The position numbers were made by a program, and so were the translations under genes. Under the pieces are notes generated by a model that worked only from the letters and a program-made list of their open reading frames with translations, was not told the origin of the DNA and did not search any database. This document shows positions 1-8,557 of a DNA stretch of 39,563 nt, one piece after another; positions within the stretch are counted from its first letter, which is position 1; the number at the start of each line of letters is the position of its first letter. Source of the DNA: DATJBF01 sp035515475 (GTDB lineage: Bacteria > Verrucomicrobiota > Verrucomicrobiia > Palsa-1439); contig DATJBF010000031.1 in assembly GCA_035515475.1 (NCBI GenBank), forward strand, positions 1 to 39,563. Reading direction: 5' to 3'.

Positions 1-29
1 CTAAAACGCGCGGCCTGAACCGCGCCGCG

Positions 30-59
30 CCGCCGCCCCTCTCCCCCCAGGGGCGGCGG
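30..59. repeat. GC-rich perfect hairpin, 10-bp stem
   Basis: CCGCCGCCCC at 30-39 pairs perfectly with GGGGCGGCGG at 50-59 across a 10-base loop. It lies about 100 bases beyond the stop codon of fabH, which is transcribed toward it, so it could end that operon. No clear T-run follows on the minus strand, so a classical intrinsic terminator is not shown. It may instead be one of the REP-like elements seen elsewhere in the window. Confidence 0.4.
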
Positions 60-162
60 GAAGGCACGACAACCAACAACAACCAGAAGCGGACAGATCA
101 CTTGTTACAACAAGCGGCCAACTTCACATGTTATTGACACATGACCTCGGACAAATCGCTGC

Positions 163-1140
163 TCACCACTGGATGACGCACGACGCCCACGTCAGCCCGC
201 TTCCAAACACGATCAGCAGAATCAAGTCCCCGTGCTGAAATCGCCCTTCGCGCGCCGCTTCGTCCATGGCAATGGCGACCGACGCCGCGGACACGTTGCC
301 GTAACGGTTCAGATTGATGTACACCTTTTCCATGGGCGCACCAATCCTGTCGGCGATCGCCTCCAAAATGCGGATATTCGCCTGGTGCGGGATCACACAT
401 TTGATGTCGCCGATGGTGAGATTGCATCGGCGGAGGGCTTCCTCGGCAGCGGTTTGCATGGCGGTCACGGCGTTCTTGAACACCTCTTTGCCCGCCATCT
501 TCAAGTGATGCATTCCCGCGCTGACCGACTCCTTCGAGGCGGGATGCCGCGCGCCGCCCGCTGGCATGAGCAGAATATCCGCCTGCGCCCCGTCGGCCCC
601 CATGCAAGTCGTCAAAATCCCATGACCGTGTTCCTCTCCACGGCTGCGGAGGATTGCCGCGCCCGCGCCGTCACCGAACAGCACGCACGTGCTGCGGTCT
701 TGCCAGTCTATGATGGTCGACAATTTTTCGGCGCCGATGACGAGCACGGTGTCGTACGTGCCGGAGGTGATAAACTGCTGTCCGATCTCCAGGCCGTAGA
801 GGAATCCGGAGCAGGCAGCCTCCATGTCAAACGCGGCGGCGCGTTTGGCCCCGAGCTTTTCCTGGATGAGACACGCGGTTGCGGGGAACTGCATGTCGGG
901 CGTGATCGTGGCACAGATGATCAAATCGATTTCCTGCTCGCGGACGTTGGCCTGGCTCATTGCGCGGCGGGCGGCTTCGACGCCCAGGTCGGAGGTACAC
1001 ATCCAGTCGGGCGCGATGCGGCGTTCCTTGATTCCCGAGCGCGACGTGATCCATTCATCCGTGGTATCGACCATCTTTTCCAGATCGGCGTTGGTGAGGA
1101 CCCGGTCGGGCAGGTATGAGCCCGTGCCAACGATGTGCAC
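163..1140 (-). CDS. fabH: beta-ketoacyl-ACP synthase III (FabH)
   Basis: Starts fatty-acid synthesis in the cytoplasm by condensing acetyl-CoA with malonyl-ACP. From the GTG at 1140 the protein is 325 aa, close to the E. coli enzyme. The N-terminal motif IVGTGSYLP, the catalytic Cys in EAACSGF (C110), His in PHQANIRI (H252) and Asn in YGNVSAAS (N282) are all present. The C-terminal stretch reads FGSGLTWAS, where FGGGFTWGS is usual. The GTG lies 4 bases after the plsX stop and matches the family N-terminus (VHIVGTG). An in-frame ATG at 1200 would add 20 basic residues and overlap plsX by 56 bases; it has a GAGG about 15 bases upstream, so the start is not certain. It is last in the coaD-DUF177-rpmF-plsX-fabH run. 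Confidence 0.95.
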   Translation of the reverse strand: MHIVGTGSYLPDRVLTNADLEKMVDTTDEWITSRSGIKERRIAPDWMCTSDLGVEAARRAMSQANVREQEIDLIICATITPDMQFPATACLIQEKLGAKRAAAFDMEAACSGFLYGLEIGQQFITSGTYDTVLVIGAEKLSTIIDWQDRSTCVLFGDGAGAAILRSRGEEHGHGILTTCMGADGAQADILLMPAGGARHPASKESVSAGMHHLKMAGKEVFKNAVTAMQTAAEEALRRCNLTIGDIKCVIPHQANIRILEAIADRIGAPMEKVYINLNRYGNVSAASVAIAMDEAAREGRFQHGDLILLIVFGSGLTWASCVIQW

Positions 1141-1144
1141 GGGC

Positions 1145-2194
1145 CTAAGAAGCCGCTTCGATCTGGGATTGCGCAAATGAGGTTTGCCGGACTTTATCAT
1201 AGAACTTGCCGATTTCCTCGACGATGTGCTCGTTGAGCTGGCATTCGACGAACTCGGTGGCCACGCGGATCGCGTTTTTAACGGCCTTCGGTGAACTCGC
1301 CCCGTGGGCCTTGATGCAGATGCCGTTGATGCCCAGGAGCACGGCGCCACCATACTCGTCGGGGTCGGCTTTGCGTTTGAGCGACTGAAACGCACCCCTC
1401 GCCAGCAACCCGCCGAGCATTCGCAGCGGATTCTTCTTTATTTCCTCCTTGAGCCAGCAAGCTACAAGGCGTGCGGTGCTCTCGCAGGCTTTGAGCACGG
1501 CGTTGCCGACAAAGGCGTCGGTCACAATCACGTCGGCGATATTGGCGAACAAATCATGGCCGTCGATGTTCCCCACGAAGTTCAAGTCGGTCTCTTTCAG
1601 CAGCCGATGGGCTTCGAGGGTCAGTTCGTTACCTTTCATTTCCTCGGTCCCAATAGACAAAACCCCGACCCGCGGCCGCTTGTAGCCAAGGATTTGCCGC
1701 GAATAGAGGCTCCCCATAATGGCGTATTGCACGAGATTTGACGGATGCGGTTCGAGGTTGGCGCCGGCGTCCATGAGCACAAAGACGTTCTCCGGCGCGG
1801 GAATCAGCACCGCCAAGCCGGGGCGATCCACGCCTTCCAGCGCCCGCAACTTCAGGTGCGAGGCCGTCAGGAGCGCGCCGGTGTTGCCGGCCGAGAGGAC
1901 GGCATCGGCCTCGCCACGCTTGACGAGGTCAATCGCGCGGCCCATCGAACTGTCCTTCTTCCGTCGCACCGATTGCACCGGGGGATCGTGCATCTCGATG
2001 ACTTCGCGCGCGTGGACGATTTCAATGCGGTCGTCGGTCGCGCCCAGTTTTTGCAGTTCGGTCTGGACACGGTCGTGGTCGCCGACCAGATAGAGATGGC
2101 TGATGTGGTCGTTGTCGCGGAGCGCGTCAACGGCCCCAGCAACGATGTTCTGGGGGGCGAAATCCCCACCCATCGCATCGATGGCCAGTTTCAT
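1145..2194 (-). CDS. plsX: phosphate acyltransferase PlsX
   Basis: Makes acyl-phosphate from acyl-ACP, the acyl donor used by PlsY in the first step of phospholipid synthesis; it is a peripheral membrane enzyme. The 349-aa product starts with MKLAIDAMGGDFAP, the diagnostic N-terminus, and contains the family segments SAGNTGALL and DAFVGNAVLKACE. Its length fits the family. It sits between rpmF (9-base gap) and fabH (4-base gap), the widespread yceD-rpmF-plsX-fabH order, so the reading is secure from sequence and context together. Confidence 0.96.
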   Translation of the reverse strand: MKLAIDAMGGDFAPQNIVAGAVDALRDNDHISHLYLVGDHDRVQTELQKLGATDDRIEIVHAREVIEMHDPPVQSVRRKKDSSMGRAIDLVKRGEADAVLSAGNTGALLTASHLKLRALEGVDRPGLAVLIPAPENVFVLMDAGANLEPHPSNLVQYAIMGSLYSRQILGYKRPRVGVLSIGTEEMKGNELTLEAHRLLKETDLNFVGNIDGHDLFANIADVIVTDAFVGNAVLKACESTARLVACWLKEEIKKNPLRMLGGLLARGAFQSLKRKADPDEYGGAVLLGINGICIKAHGASSPKAVKNAIRVATEFVECQLNEHIVEEIGKFYDKVRQTSFAQSQIEAAS

Positions 2195-2203
2195 CGCCGA
2201 ACA

Positions 2204-2389
2204 TTACGCCGCCGTCACGGAGACGACTTGGCGGCCCTTGTAATAGCCGCAGGACGGACACACGCGGTGGGGGCGCACCCGCGCGCCGCACTGCGAACAT
2301 ACTGATAATTGGGGCGGCGACTGCGGACGATTGGCCGCCTTGCGCGTGCGCAGGCGCATTTTCGATACTCTCCGTTTCGGAACACCCAT
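2204..2389 (-). CDS. rpmF: 50S ribosomal protein L32, zinc-binding form
   Basis: A 61-aa basic protein starting MGVPKRRVSKMR, typical of L32 of the large ribosomal subunit. It carries two CxxC pairs (C31/C34 and C44/C47), so it is the zinc-ribbon (C+) form. In some bacteria Zur controls a cysteine-free L32 paralogue that spares zinc. No such paralogue is seen in this window, although a Zur-like island lies about 9 kb away. It lies between the DUF177 gene (16-base gap) and plsX (9-base gap). Confidence 0.95.
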   Translation of the reverse strand: MGVPKRRVSKMRLRTRKAANRPQSPPQLSVCSQCGARVRPHRVCPSCGYYKGRQVVSVTAA

Positions 2390-2405
2390 GAGAGACGTTC
2401 TTTCG

Positions 2406-2870
2406 TTACTTTAGTTTCAGGTTCAAGTTATCCAGGGCATGCCAGCGCAGATCCCCGGCGGACTGCCTGCAGTGACACGGCCCCTGATTCAAGTCCTTGC
2501 CACAATGCGAGCACAACCCCTTGCAGTTCTCGTCGCAAAGCGCCCGCTGTGGAAGTTCGAGGATAATATCTTCCCGCATCTGTGCCGTCAAGTCCACGAA
2601 GTCTTCGCCGTGCAGTTCCTGGTGGAATACGAACTGTTTCACGTGCAGCGGCTGCTCGAAGACGCGCAGGCACCGACTGCAGCGCAGCGTCGCGGGCGTA
2701 CTGATCTGGCCTGTGACCAACAGTCCATTGCCTTGGATCTGTGCCAGGAACCTGTATCCGACCTCACGCTCGAAATGCACGTCGGCCTCGTCCAGATCTA
2801 TGATTGAGGCCGGATCGGTCCCGCTGAGCGTCTCCCCCTCGGGCGGGATGCGTCTGACATTGATTTTCAT
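2406..2870 (-). CDS. YceD/DUF177 family protein
   Basis: A 154-aa protein of the YceD (DUF177) family, which is almost always encoded directly upstream of rpmF and is linked to large-subunit rRNA or ribosome biogenesis, with the exact role unsettled. Visible marks are the central CSRC pair (C64, C67) and a C-terminal cysteine cluster with C112, C116, C120, C123, C132 and C134, including CSHCGKDLN. The cysteines suggest bound metal, which is inference. It is 31 bases downstream of coaD and 16 upstream of rpmF, so it is cotranscribed with both. Confidence 0.9.
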   Translation of the reverse strand: MKINVRRIPPEGETLSGTDPASIIDLDEADVHFEREVGYRFLAQIQGNGLLVTGQISTPATLRCSRCLRVFEQPLHVKQFVFHQELHGEDFVDLTAQMREDIILELPQRALCDENCKGLCSHCGKDLNQGPCHCRQSAGDLRWHALDNLNLKLK

Positions 2871-2901
2871 GGCTCCCGTTTGCCCCGGCGCCGCCCGGGC
2901 C

Positions 2902-3396
2902 TCAACCCGAATGCGCGGACCCGAACTTACGTTTCATCGCACGTTCGACACCGTGCGGAACAAAATCGCTCACCGCGCCGCCCAACTGGCAGATTTCTTT
3001 CACCAAGCGCGAGCTGATGAAAGTGTATTCATCTTTCGTCATCAGAAAGATCGTCTCGATCTGCGGATCGAGCTTGCGGTTCATCAGGGAAAGCTGGAAT
3101 TCAAACTCGAAATCCGAGACCGCCCGCAAACCACGCACAATGACGGCCGCTCCCTTCTTGCGGGCGTACTTTACGAGCAGCCCGTCGAATTCATCCACCG
3201 ACACGTTTCGCAGCCCCTTGACCGCCTCTCGCGTTAACGCGGTTCGCTCGCTCACATCGAACAGGGGAGCCTTTTCCGCGTTCCGCGCCACCGCGACCAC
3301 CACCTGGTCAAACATCTGAGCGACCCGACGGATGATGTCGAGGTGACCGTTGGTGATGGGGTCGAAACTGCCGGGGTAGACTGCGGTTGTCGCCAT
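2902..3396 (-). CDS. coaD: phosphopantetheine adenylyltransferase
   Basis: Catalyses the penultimate step of coenzyme A synthesis, 4'-phosphopantetheine plus ATP to dephospho-CoA. The 164-aa protein begins MATTAVYPGSFDPITNGHLD, with the nucleotidyltransferase TNGH motif at 15-18, and has the ISSR motif at 127-130 (FISSRLVKEI). The frame is open further upstream, but the ATG at 3396 matches the family N-terminus and follows AGGGAGG by three bases. It heads the leftward operon. In many bacteria coaD adjoins rsmD; here a TPR gene separates them. Confidence 0.96.
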   Translation of the reverse strand: MATTAVYPGSFDPITNGHLDIIRRVAQMFDQVVVAVARNAEKAPLFDVSERTALTREAVKGLRNVSVDEFDGLLVKYARKKGAAVIVRGLRAVSDFEFEFQLSLMNRKLDPQIETIFLMTKDEYTFISSRLVKEICQLGGAVSDFVPHGVERAMKRKFGSAHSG

Positions 3397-3476
3397 AAAC
3401 CTCCCTGCGCGTGAACGGAATCGTAATTTTCTGCACGCCATTTTGCAATCTTTTCTTTTCGGCCCGTGCCGACATG

Positions 3477-3519
3477 GCCGAGCCGCCGGCTGTAAGTCCG
3501 CCACGGAAGGTGGCTCGGC
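3477..3519. repeat. inverted repeat upstream of the TPR gene
   Basis: GCCGAGCC at 3477-3484 is matched by its reverse complement GGCTCGGC at 3512-3519, with a 27-base spacer. It lies in the 160-base gap between the divergent coaD and TPR genes. It could be an operator, an RNA hairpin in the TPR leader, or a dispersed repeat. A T- and C-rich tract (3451-3460) lies just outside it. Function is not shown. Confidence 0.35.
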
Positions 3520-3556
3520 GGTTGCTCTAGTTGGCACCAGTTCGAGGTGGAATGTT

Positions 3557-4393
3557 ATGCAACAGATTGCCAATTGGCTCTTAAGGCGCCGCCAGCAGGC
3601 GGTGCGGCTCAATCCCGATGCGCCGAAGGCGTGGTCTCAGCTCTATGCCACGTGCACACAGGAGCAAAGAACCGCAGGGTTTGTGCAGTTCTGCGAGGAG
3701 ATCATCAAGGCGCACCCTGGCAACCGTCACGCCTGGACCTTTCTCCACCTCAACGCGCAGGACGAATCGAACCCGTTCGACCTCCTGGCCTTCACAAAGG
3801 AGATCGTGGAACTTCATCCTGACAACGAGAGCGCCTGGGCGCACCTTGACGCGGCCTACGAGAGGCGGGAGGAGGACGATTCCGATCTGATCGGCTTTTG
3901 CAGGGAGATAACCAAGCAGCACACAGGGAATCGCCTCGCGTTGACGCATCTGGCGCAGGCCTACAAGAAGCAGGGCAAGTATACTGAACTGATCTCCGTG
4001 TGCTTCCAACTCCTGACGGTGAAACCCGACGACGCCCAGACTTGGTGCAATCTCGCCGATGCTTACGCCGCCCGCTGCAAGTACGACGATGCAATCTCCG
4101 CCTACGAGAAGGCCATTTCGCTGAAACCCAACTTTGTTGTCGCTTGGAACAACCTCGGCAACGTTCACCACCTCCAAGCCCAGTACGACCAGGCTGTCCA
4201 CGCGTATCAGAAAGCCATCGCGCTCAACTCGGCGGACGCCACGCCGTGGGTCTGGCTCTGCCTCGCGTACGTCGAAATGGGCAAGCCGAAAGAAGCTCGC
4301 GAAGCCGTGGAGAAAGTCGAAAAACGCCTGCCGCTCGTTGCCAGCATGCTCACCGAGGAGTTGGCAGAAAAATTCTCAACCGCCGTCCGTTGA
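3557..4393 (+). CDS. tetratricopeptide repeat protein
   Basis: A 278-aa protein built almost wholly of TPR-like helical repeats of about 34 residues. The clearest units are around KPDDAQTWCNLADAYAARC, KPNFVVAWNNLGNVHHLQ and NSADATPWVWLCLAYVEMG. Such proteins are usually binding scaffolds; no catalytic domain, signal peptide or membrane segment is evident. The ATG at 3557 is preceded by GAGGTGG at a suitable distance. The frame is open upstream, but that part reads like untranslated DNA. Its 3' end overlaps convergent rsmD by 18 bases. It lies between coaD and rsmD on the opposite strand, so it may be a later insertion. Partner and function are unknown. Confidence 0.85.
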   Translation: MQQIANWLLRRRQQAVRLNPDAPKAWSQLYATCTQEQRTAGFVQFCEEIIKAHPGNRHAWTFLHLNAQDESNPFDLLAFTKEIVELHPDNESAWAHLDAAYERREEDDSDLIGFCREITKQHTGNRLALTHLAQAYKKQGKYTELISVCFQLLTVKPDDAQTWCNLADAYAARCKYDDAISAYEKAISLKPNFVVAWNNLGNVHHLQAQYDQAVHAYQKAIALNSADATPWVWLCLAYVEMGKPKEAREAVEKVEKRLPLVASMLTEELAEKFSTAVR

Positions 4394-4954
4394 CGTTGCG
4401 AGGCGGCACCGCAACAGACTTACCCGCGTGTCTCCGTAGACCGCCTCACGAACCAATTGCCACGGCGGACCGACCGATGGCGCGGCGCGCTTTGCTGACT
4501 CCAGCACCAGGAGACCATCAGCTGGTAGAAGTCGCGGCAAGCATTCGTCGCGCAGCAACTCCTGTGCGGCTTCGCCGTAGGGCGGGTCGGCAAAGACGAG
4601 CGAAAACGACTCGCCGGCGTCGGCCAGTCTGCGGAGTTGCCGGTCAACGTTGTCGCGGATTACGGCGAAGCCGCCCTCCGCCTCGCGGTAGTGCTGGAAG
4701 GCATCGAGGTTTCGTTTCAGGCACAACAGGGCCCCCGCTGCGTTTTCTACAAAAGTGACCGAGGCCGCGCCGCGGCTGGCCGCCTCCAAGCCGAGGGCCC
4801 CCGTTCCGGCAAACAAATCGAGCACCCGGGCCTCCGCCACGCACCCGCCCAAGATCGAAAAGATCGCCGCCCGCGTGCGGTCGGCCGTCGGCCGCACACC
4901 GCGGCGCGGCGCGGCGACTGGCATTCCCTTGGCAAGACCGGCAATAATGCGCAT
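4376..4954 (-). CDS. rsmD: 16S rRNA (guanine966-N2)-methyltransferase
   Basis: A 192-aa SAM-dependent methyltransferase of the RsmD family, which modifies G966 of 16S rRNA during 30S assembly. The start MRIIAGLAKGMPV is typical. The SAM-binding loop LDLFAGTGALGLEA (45-58) and the catalytic DPPY tetrad (123-126) are clear. The ATG at 4954 is two bases after the stop of the AsmA-like gene, so the two are cotranscribed. The frame remains open upstream, but that sequence does not resemble the family. The last 18 bases overlap the convergent TPR gene. Confidence 0.93.
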   Translation of the reverse strand: MRIIAGLAKGMPVAAPRRGVRPTADRTRAAIFSILGGCVAEARVLDLFAGTGALGLEAASRGAASVTFVENAAGALLCLKRNLDAFQHYREAEGGFAVIRDNVDRQLRRLADAGESFSLVFADPPYGEAAQELLRDECLPRLLPADGLLVLESAKRAAPSVGPPWQLVREAVYGDTRVSLLRCRLATSTDGG

Positions 4955-4956
4955 GA

Positions 4957-6327
4957 CTACTTGAGGAACTTTTGGAGTCCCTTCTCGAGGAGTTGCTCCG
5001 CGGCGCCTTTGACGAGGCGATTTTGCAGGTCGGTCTTCGGCGCGTTGTACGGTCCCCACACGCGAAAGTCCAACGCCAGCGAGCCGTCCTGTCGTTGGGT
5101 GAAGAGATTGCGGATTTCTTTCGGCACGTGGCTGAGCGCGCCCGGGGCGAAGGCAATCGTCAGATTGTGGTTGAGCGAGTAATCATTGAGGGCCACCGCT
5201 CCGTTCCCGGTGATCTGTACCTGGGGAGATACGAGACGGATCGCGGGCGTCTCCATCACGTTGTTGGTGACGACAAATTCCACCGAGCACTCGCTGAACT
5301 TCAGATTGCGCAACTCGTCGATTTGCAGGAGCGACGCGACCAGGTTGAGCACGGGAAACTGCATGAGTTGACCGTCCGTGATCTTGGCGTGCCCGTGACC
5401 GGCGATGGTTGGCAAACCGCCCGTGCCTTCGAGCGACACCGCCATCTCCAGCTTGCCGGTGATGACCTGTTTCCGTCCCGCTTCTGCCAGCAACTTCGCC
5501 ACGTCGCCACCCGCGACCTGCACGTTCGCTGCATACTTGAAGGCGGGCAGCAGTTCCAGCGTGGCGTCGCCCGTTACCGTGCCATCGGCGATCTTCCCGC
5601 TGAGCGGTGCGAGCTTGATCTGGTTCGTCGTGAGCAATACGGGCGCAGCAAGCTTTCGCACGAACAGCGATTCGGCCACCGCGACCTTGTCGAGGCTGGC
5701 ATGGCCGGTGCCTCCCAGCTTGTTGCCGGTGAAACTTAATGAACTGGCGAAGTCGAGACCGTCGATATTCACGAGCGGCTTGCTGCCTTCACCAACGAGC
5801 GAGACCGCGCCGTGCGTGATGGCGAGCTTCGACAGCACGACGTCGAATGGAACGGCCGTCTCCGATTTCACGGCGGGAGCGGTTTCGGCCAGGGGCTTCG
5901 CGGCCTGCGGTTTGGGCGCGCTCTCCTTCGCGCCGATTCCCTCGTAATTCCATTGGCCGGTGTCGTTTTGCAGCAGCGTGATGACCGGTTTGTCGAGTGA
6001 GAGTCGTTCGATCTCAACGCGTCGGCGCAACAACGGCAGCAGCCGGTACCGGAGGACGAAGCTGTCCGCCGTCACCAAGTTGCCCGGAAAATTCGTTGGG
6101 TTGCCGATGGTCACCCCGCGCAGGGTCACGCCGCTGAACAGCGACGGGTGAAACTCGGCGAGGCGCACGTCCGCGCCGAGTTCTTCGCGGGCGGTCGCCA
6201 ACAGTCGTTCCTCGAACGCCGGCGATTGCACGTACCGGTTGGCAACGTAAAGGCCGGCGCCCGCAAGGACGATCACGACCGCAGCCAGACCGGCAACGAT
6301 CATCAGGATGAGTTTGAGCGGTTTCAT
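4957..6327 (-). CDS. AsmA family membrane-anchored protein
   Basis: A 456-aa protein with one N-terminal membrane segment (about residues 4-27, LILMIVAGLAAVVIVLAGAG) followed by a large extracytoplasmic beta-rich region. The segment after the anchor (FHPSLFSGVTLRGVTIGNP) and the C-terminal part with GNGAVALNDYSLNH match the AsmA/TamB-like layout. Family members are implicated in outer-membrane biogenesis and inter-membrane lipid transport, implying a diderm envelope; the exact role here is inference. The ATG at 6327 has GGAGGGG about seven bases upstream. It is followed after two bases by rsmD, and the lipid kinase gene diverges from it. Confidence 0.8.
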   Translation of the reverse strand: MKPLKLILMIVAGLAAVVIVLAGAGLYVANRYVQSPAFEERLLATAREELGADVRLAEFHPSLFSGVTLRGVTIGNPTNFPGNLVTADSFVLRYRLLPLLRRRVEIERLSLDKPVITLLQNDTGQWNYEGIGAKESAPKPQAAKPLAETAPAVKSETAVPFDVVLSKLAITHGAVSLVGEGSKPLVNIDGLDFASSLSFTGNKLGGTGHASLDKVAVAESLFVRKLAAPVLLTTNQIKLAPLSGKIADGTVTGDATLELLPAFKYAANVQVAGGDVAKLLAEAGRKQVITGKLEMAVSLEGTGGLPTIAGHGHAKITDGQLMQFPVLNLVASLLQIDELRNLKFSECSVEFVVTNNVMETPAIRLVSPQVQITGNGAVALNDYSLNHNLTIAFAPGALSHVPKEIRNLFTQRQDGSLALDFRVWGPYNAPKTDLQNRLVKGAAEQLLEKGLQKFLK

Positions 6328-6396
6328 CGATTGGCCCCTCCAGTTCTCGTTTGGCTTGGCACTGGTTGTCGCCTACAATACCGACGCCGTTCAACA

Positions 6397-7299
6397 ATGG
6401 ACAAGCTATTCGTCATTTTCAATCCCGCCGCGCGCGGCGAGAAGTCCCGGCGGGTCCGCCAGTTCCTTGAGGCCAAGGCCGGCCGTTCGGTCACCTTGGC
6501 GCCCACGGAACGCGCTGGCGACGCCCGGGAATTGGCCGCGCGCGCGGTAAACAAAGGGTACCGCCTGATCGTCGCCGCGGGCGGCGACGGCACGATCAAC
6601 GAAGTCGTCAACGGCATCGGCTCCTCCGGGGCGACGCTCGGCGTGCTGCCGTTGGGCACGGTCAACGTTTTTGCCCGGGAACTCGGCATCCCCGGTCGGC
6701 TCGAAGCCGCGTGGGCGGTGATCGAGAGTGGCCGGACGCGTACGATCGATTTGGCGCGGGCGGAAGCGAACGGAGCCACCCGGCATTTCGTTCAACTCGC
6801 CGGCGTCGGCTTTGACGCCCGAGCGGTGCGCGCCGCGAGCTGGGAATTGAAGAAAAGGCTCGGCCCGCTCAGCTACGTATGGGCGGGACTGAAGACGATT
6901 TCCAGCGGGCCGGTGACGGTGGAGGTTTCCGCCAACGGGAGCGGCACCTGCGGGCGGGGCGTGGCCGCGCTCGTCGGCAACGGACGGTTCTACGGCGGGC
7001 GGTTCGCGCTCTTCCCGGAAGCGCGCTTGGACGACGGATTGCTGGATGTCTGTATTTTCGAGACCTGTGGTTATTTCGACGTCCTGCGGTATGGCCAGGG
7101 TATCTTGCGCGGGACTCACCCACGGCTGCGAGGCGTGAAGTATTTTCAGACGGAGCGATTGGTGTGCAGCGCGTCCGGGGCGGCGCCGTTCGAAGTGGAC
7201 GGTGAAGACGCAGGCGACGCGCCGGTGGCGTTTTCGGTCGCCCCGCGCGCCCTGCGGGTGGTGGCGCCCCGCCCGAGCGGAGGAGACGACCATGCTTGA
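6397..7299 (+). CDS. diacylglycerol kinase-like lipid kinase
   Basis: A 300-aa protein of the DagK/YegS lipid-kinase family (DAGK catalytic domain), which phosphorylates diacylglycerol or a related membrane lipid with ATP. It starts MDKLFVIFNPAARG and has the nucleotide-binding GGDGT at 62-66. The later motif reads GTVNVFAR (87-94), where GTxNDFAR is common, so the Asp after Asn is replaced by Val. The C-terminal FEVDGE segment is also typical. The frame is open upstream of the ATG, but the family N-terminus fixes the start. Its last 8 bases overlap the glutamate dehydrogenase start, implying coupled translation. Confidence 0.88.
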   Translation: MDKLFVIFNPAARGEKSRRVRQFLEAKAGRSVTLAPTERAGDARELAARAVNKGYRLIVAAGGDGTINEVVNGIGSSGATLGVLPLGTVNVFARELGIPGRLEAAWAVIESGRTRTIDLARAEANGATRHFVQLAGVGFDARAVRAASWELKKRLGPLSYVWAGLKTISSGPVTVEVSANGSGTCGRGVAALVGNGRFYGGRFALFPEARLDDGLLDVCIFETCGYFDVLRYGQGILRGTHPRLRGVKYFQTERLVCSASGAAPFEVDGEDAGDAPVAFSVAPRALRVVAPRPSGGDDHA

Positions 7300-8557
7300 C
7301 GAATTCATGCAGTCGCCGGCGTACGTCATGGCCTGCCAGCAGTACGACCGCGTCGCGGATATTCTCAACATCGGCCAGAGCGAACGGGTCCGCACCAAGA
7401 TGCCCAAGCGGGCGATCGTCGTCTCGTTCCCGACGCGGATGGACGACGGTCACACGAAGATGTTCACCGGCTACCGGGTGCAGCATCACCTCTCGGTCGG
7501 GCCGACCAAGGGCGGGTTGCGGTATCATCCCGACGTAACGCTTGGCGAAGTGGCGGCGCTGGCGATGTGGATGAGCTGGAAATGTTCGTTGTGCGGGTTG
7601 CCGTATGGCGGCGCGAAGGGCGGAATCCCCTGCGATCCGCGCCAGATGAGTCGTGGCGAACTCGAGCGGATGACACGCCGGTTCACGCAGGAAATGATCC
7701 CGTTCATCGGGCCGCACGTGGACGTGATGGCCCCCGATCTGGGCACCAACGAACAAATCATGGCGTGGATGATGGACACGTACTCGATGCACGAGGGCAA
7801 CCCCGTTCCACAGATTGTCACCGGCAAACCCGTCACCCTCGGCGGCTCGGCGGGACGCAAGGAGGCAACCGGCCGAGGCGTCGCTTACCTCGTCAATCGG
7901 ACGATGGATAACCTGAACATGAAATCCGAAGGCGCGCGGGTCGTCATCCAGGGTTTCGGCAACGTCGGCTCCGTGGCCGCGCAGCAGCTTCATCGGTTTG
8001 GCGCGAAGGTGATCGCCGTCAGCGATTACACCGGTGGGCTCTACAACCAGAACGGGTTGGACGTGAACAAACTCATCGACTACATCACCTCCAAGGGAAC
8101 GTTCGGCGAATACCGGGACGGCGGCGACCGCGTCACCAATGAAGAGTTGTTGCAACTGGAGTGCGATGTGCTCGTTCCCGCCGCGCTCGAGCGCCAAATC
8201 ACGGAGAAAAACGTGGGCAAACTTCGTTGCCGGGTGCTGGCCGAGGCCGCCAACGGCCCGACCACGGTCGAGGCCGACGCCGTGTTGCGTCAACGCGACG
8301 ACGTCTTCGTCATCCCCGACGTGCTCTGCAATGCCGGTGGGGTGATCGTCAGCTACTTCGAGTGGGTGCAGGATTTGCAGAGTTTCTTCTGGGGCGAAGC
8401 GGAAGTGAACGACAAATTGTACCGGCAACTCGAATTGGCCTACCAGCAGGTTCTGCAAATAGCCAAGAAGCAGAAGCTCTACATGCGCGATGCCGCCCTC
8501 GCACTCGGCATCAGCAAGATCGCCCAAGCCAAACAAGTTCGCGGTCTGTTTCCATAA
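7292..8557 (+). CDS. gdhA: glutamate dehydrogenase (Glu/Leu/Phe/Val family)
   Basis: A 421-aa hexameric-type glutamate dehydrogenase, interconverting glutamate and 2-oxoglutarate plus ammonia with NAD(P). Conserved lysines lie in PTKGGLR (K73), MSWKCSLCGLPYGG (K97) and GGAKGG (K109). The Rossmann glycine motif IQGFGNVGS lies near 216-228. GSAGRKEATGRGVAYL is the domain-linking family segment. The ATG has GGAGGAG upstream inside the end of the lipid kinase gene, so the overlapping start is well supported. Cofactor preference cannot be read safely. No other nitrogen gene is adjacent. Confidence 0.94.
   Translation: MLDEFMQSPAYVMACQQYDRVADILNIGQSERVRTKMPKRAIVVSFPTRMDDGHTKMFTGYRVQHHLSVGPTKGGLRYHPDVTLGEVAALAMWMSWKCSLCGLPYGGAKGGIPCDPRQMSRGELERMTRRFTQEMIPFIGPHVDVMAPDLGTNEQIMAWMMDTYSMHEGNPVPQIVTGKPVTLGGSAGRKEATGRGVAYLVNRTMDNLNMKSEGARVVIQGFGNVGSVAAQQLHRFGAKVIAVSDYTGGLYNQNGLDVNKLIDYITSKGTFGEYRDGGDRVTNEELLQLECDVLVPAALERQITEKNVGKLRCRVLAEAANGPTTVEADAVLRQRDDVFVIPDVLCNAGGVIVSYFEWVQDLQSFFWGEAEVNDKLYRQLELAYQQVLQIAKKQKLYMRDAALALGISKIAQAKQVRGLFP

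Noticed and set aside
6869..8536. Long open frame antisense to the lipid kinase and gdhA
   Set aside because: Shadow of a GC-rich gene; the opposite strand has firm family motifs and this frame has none.
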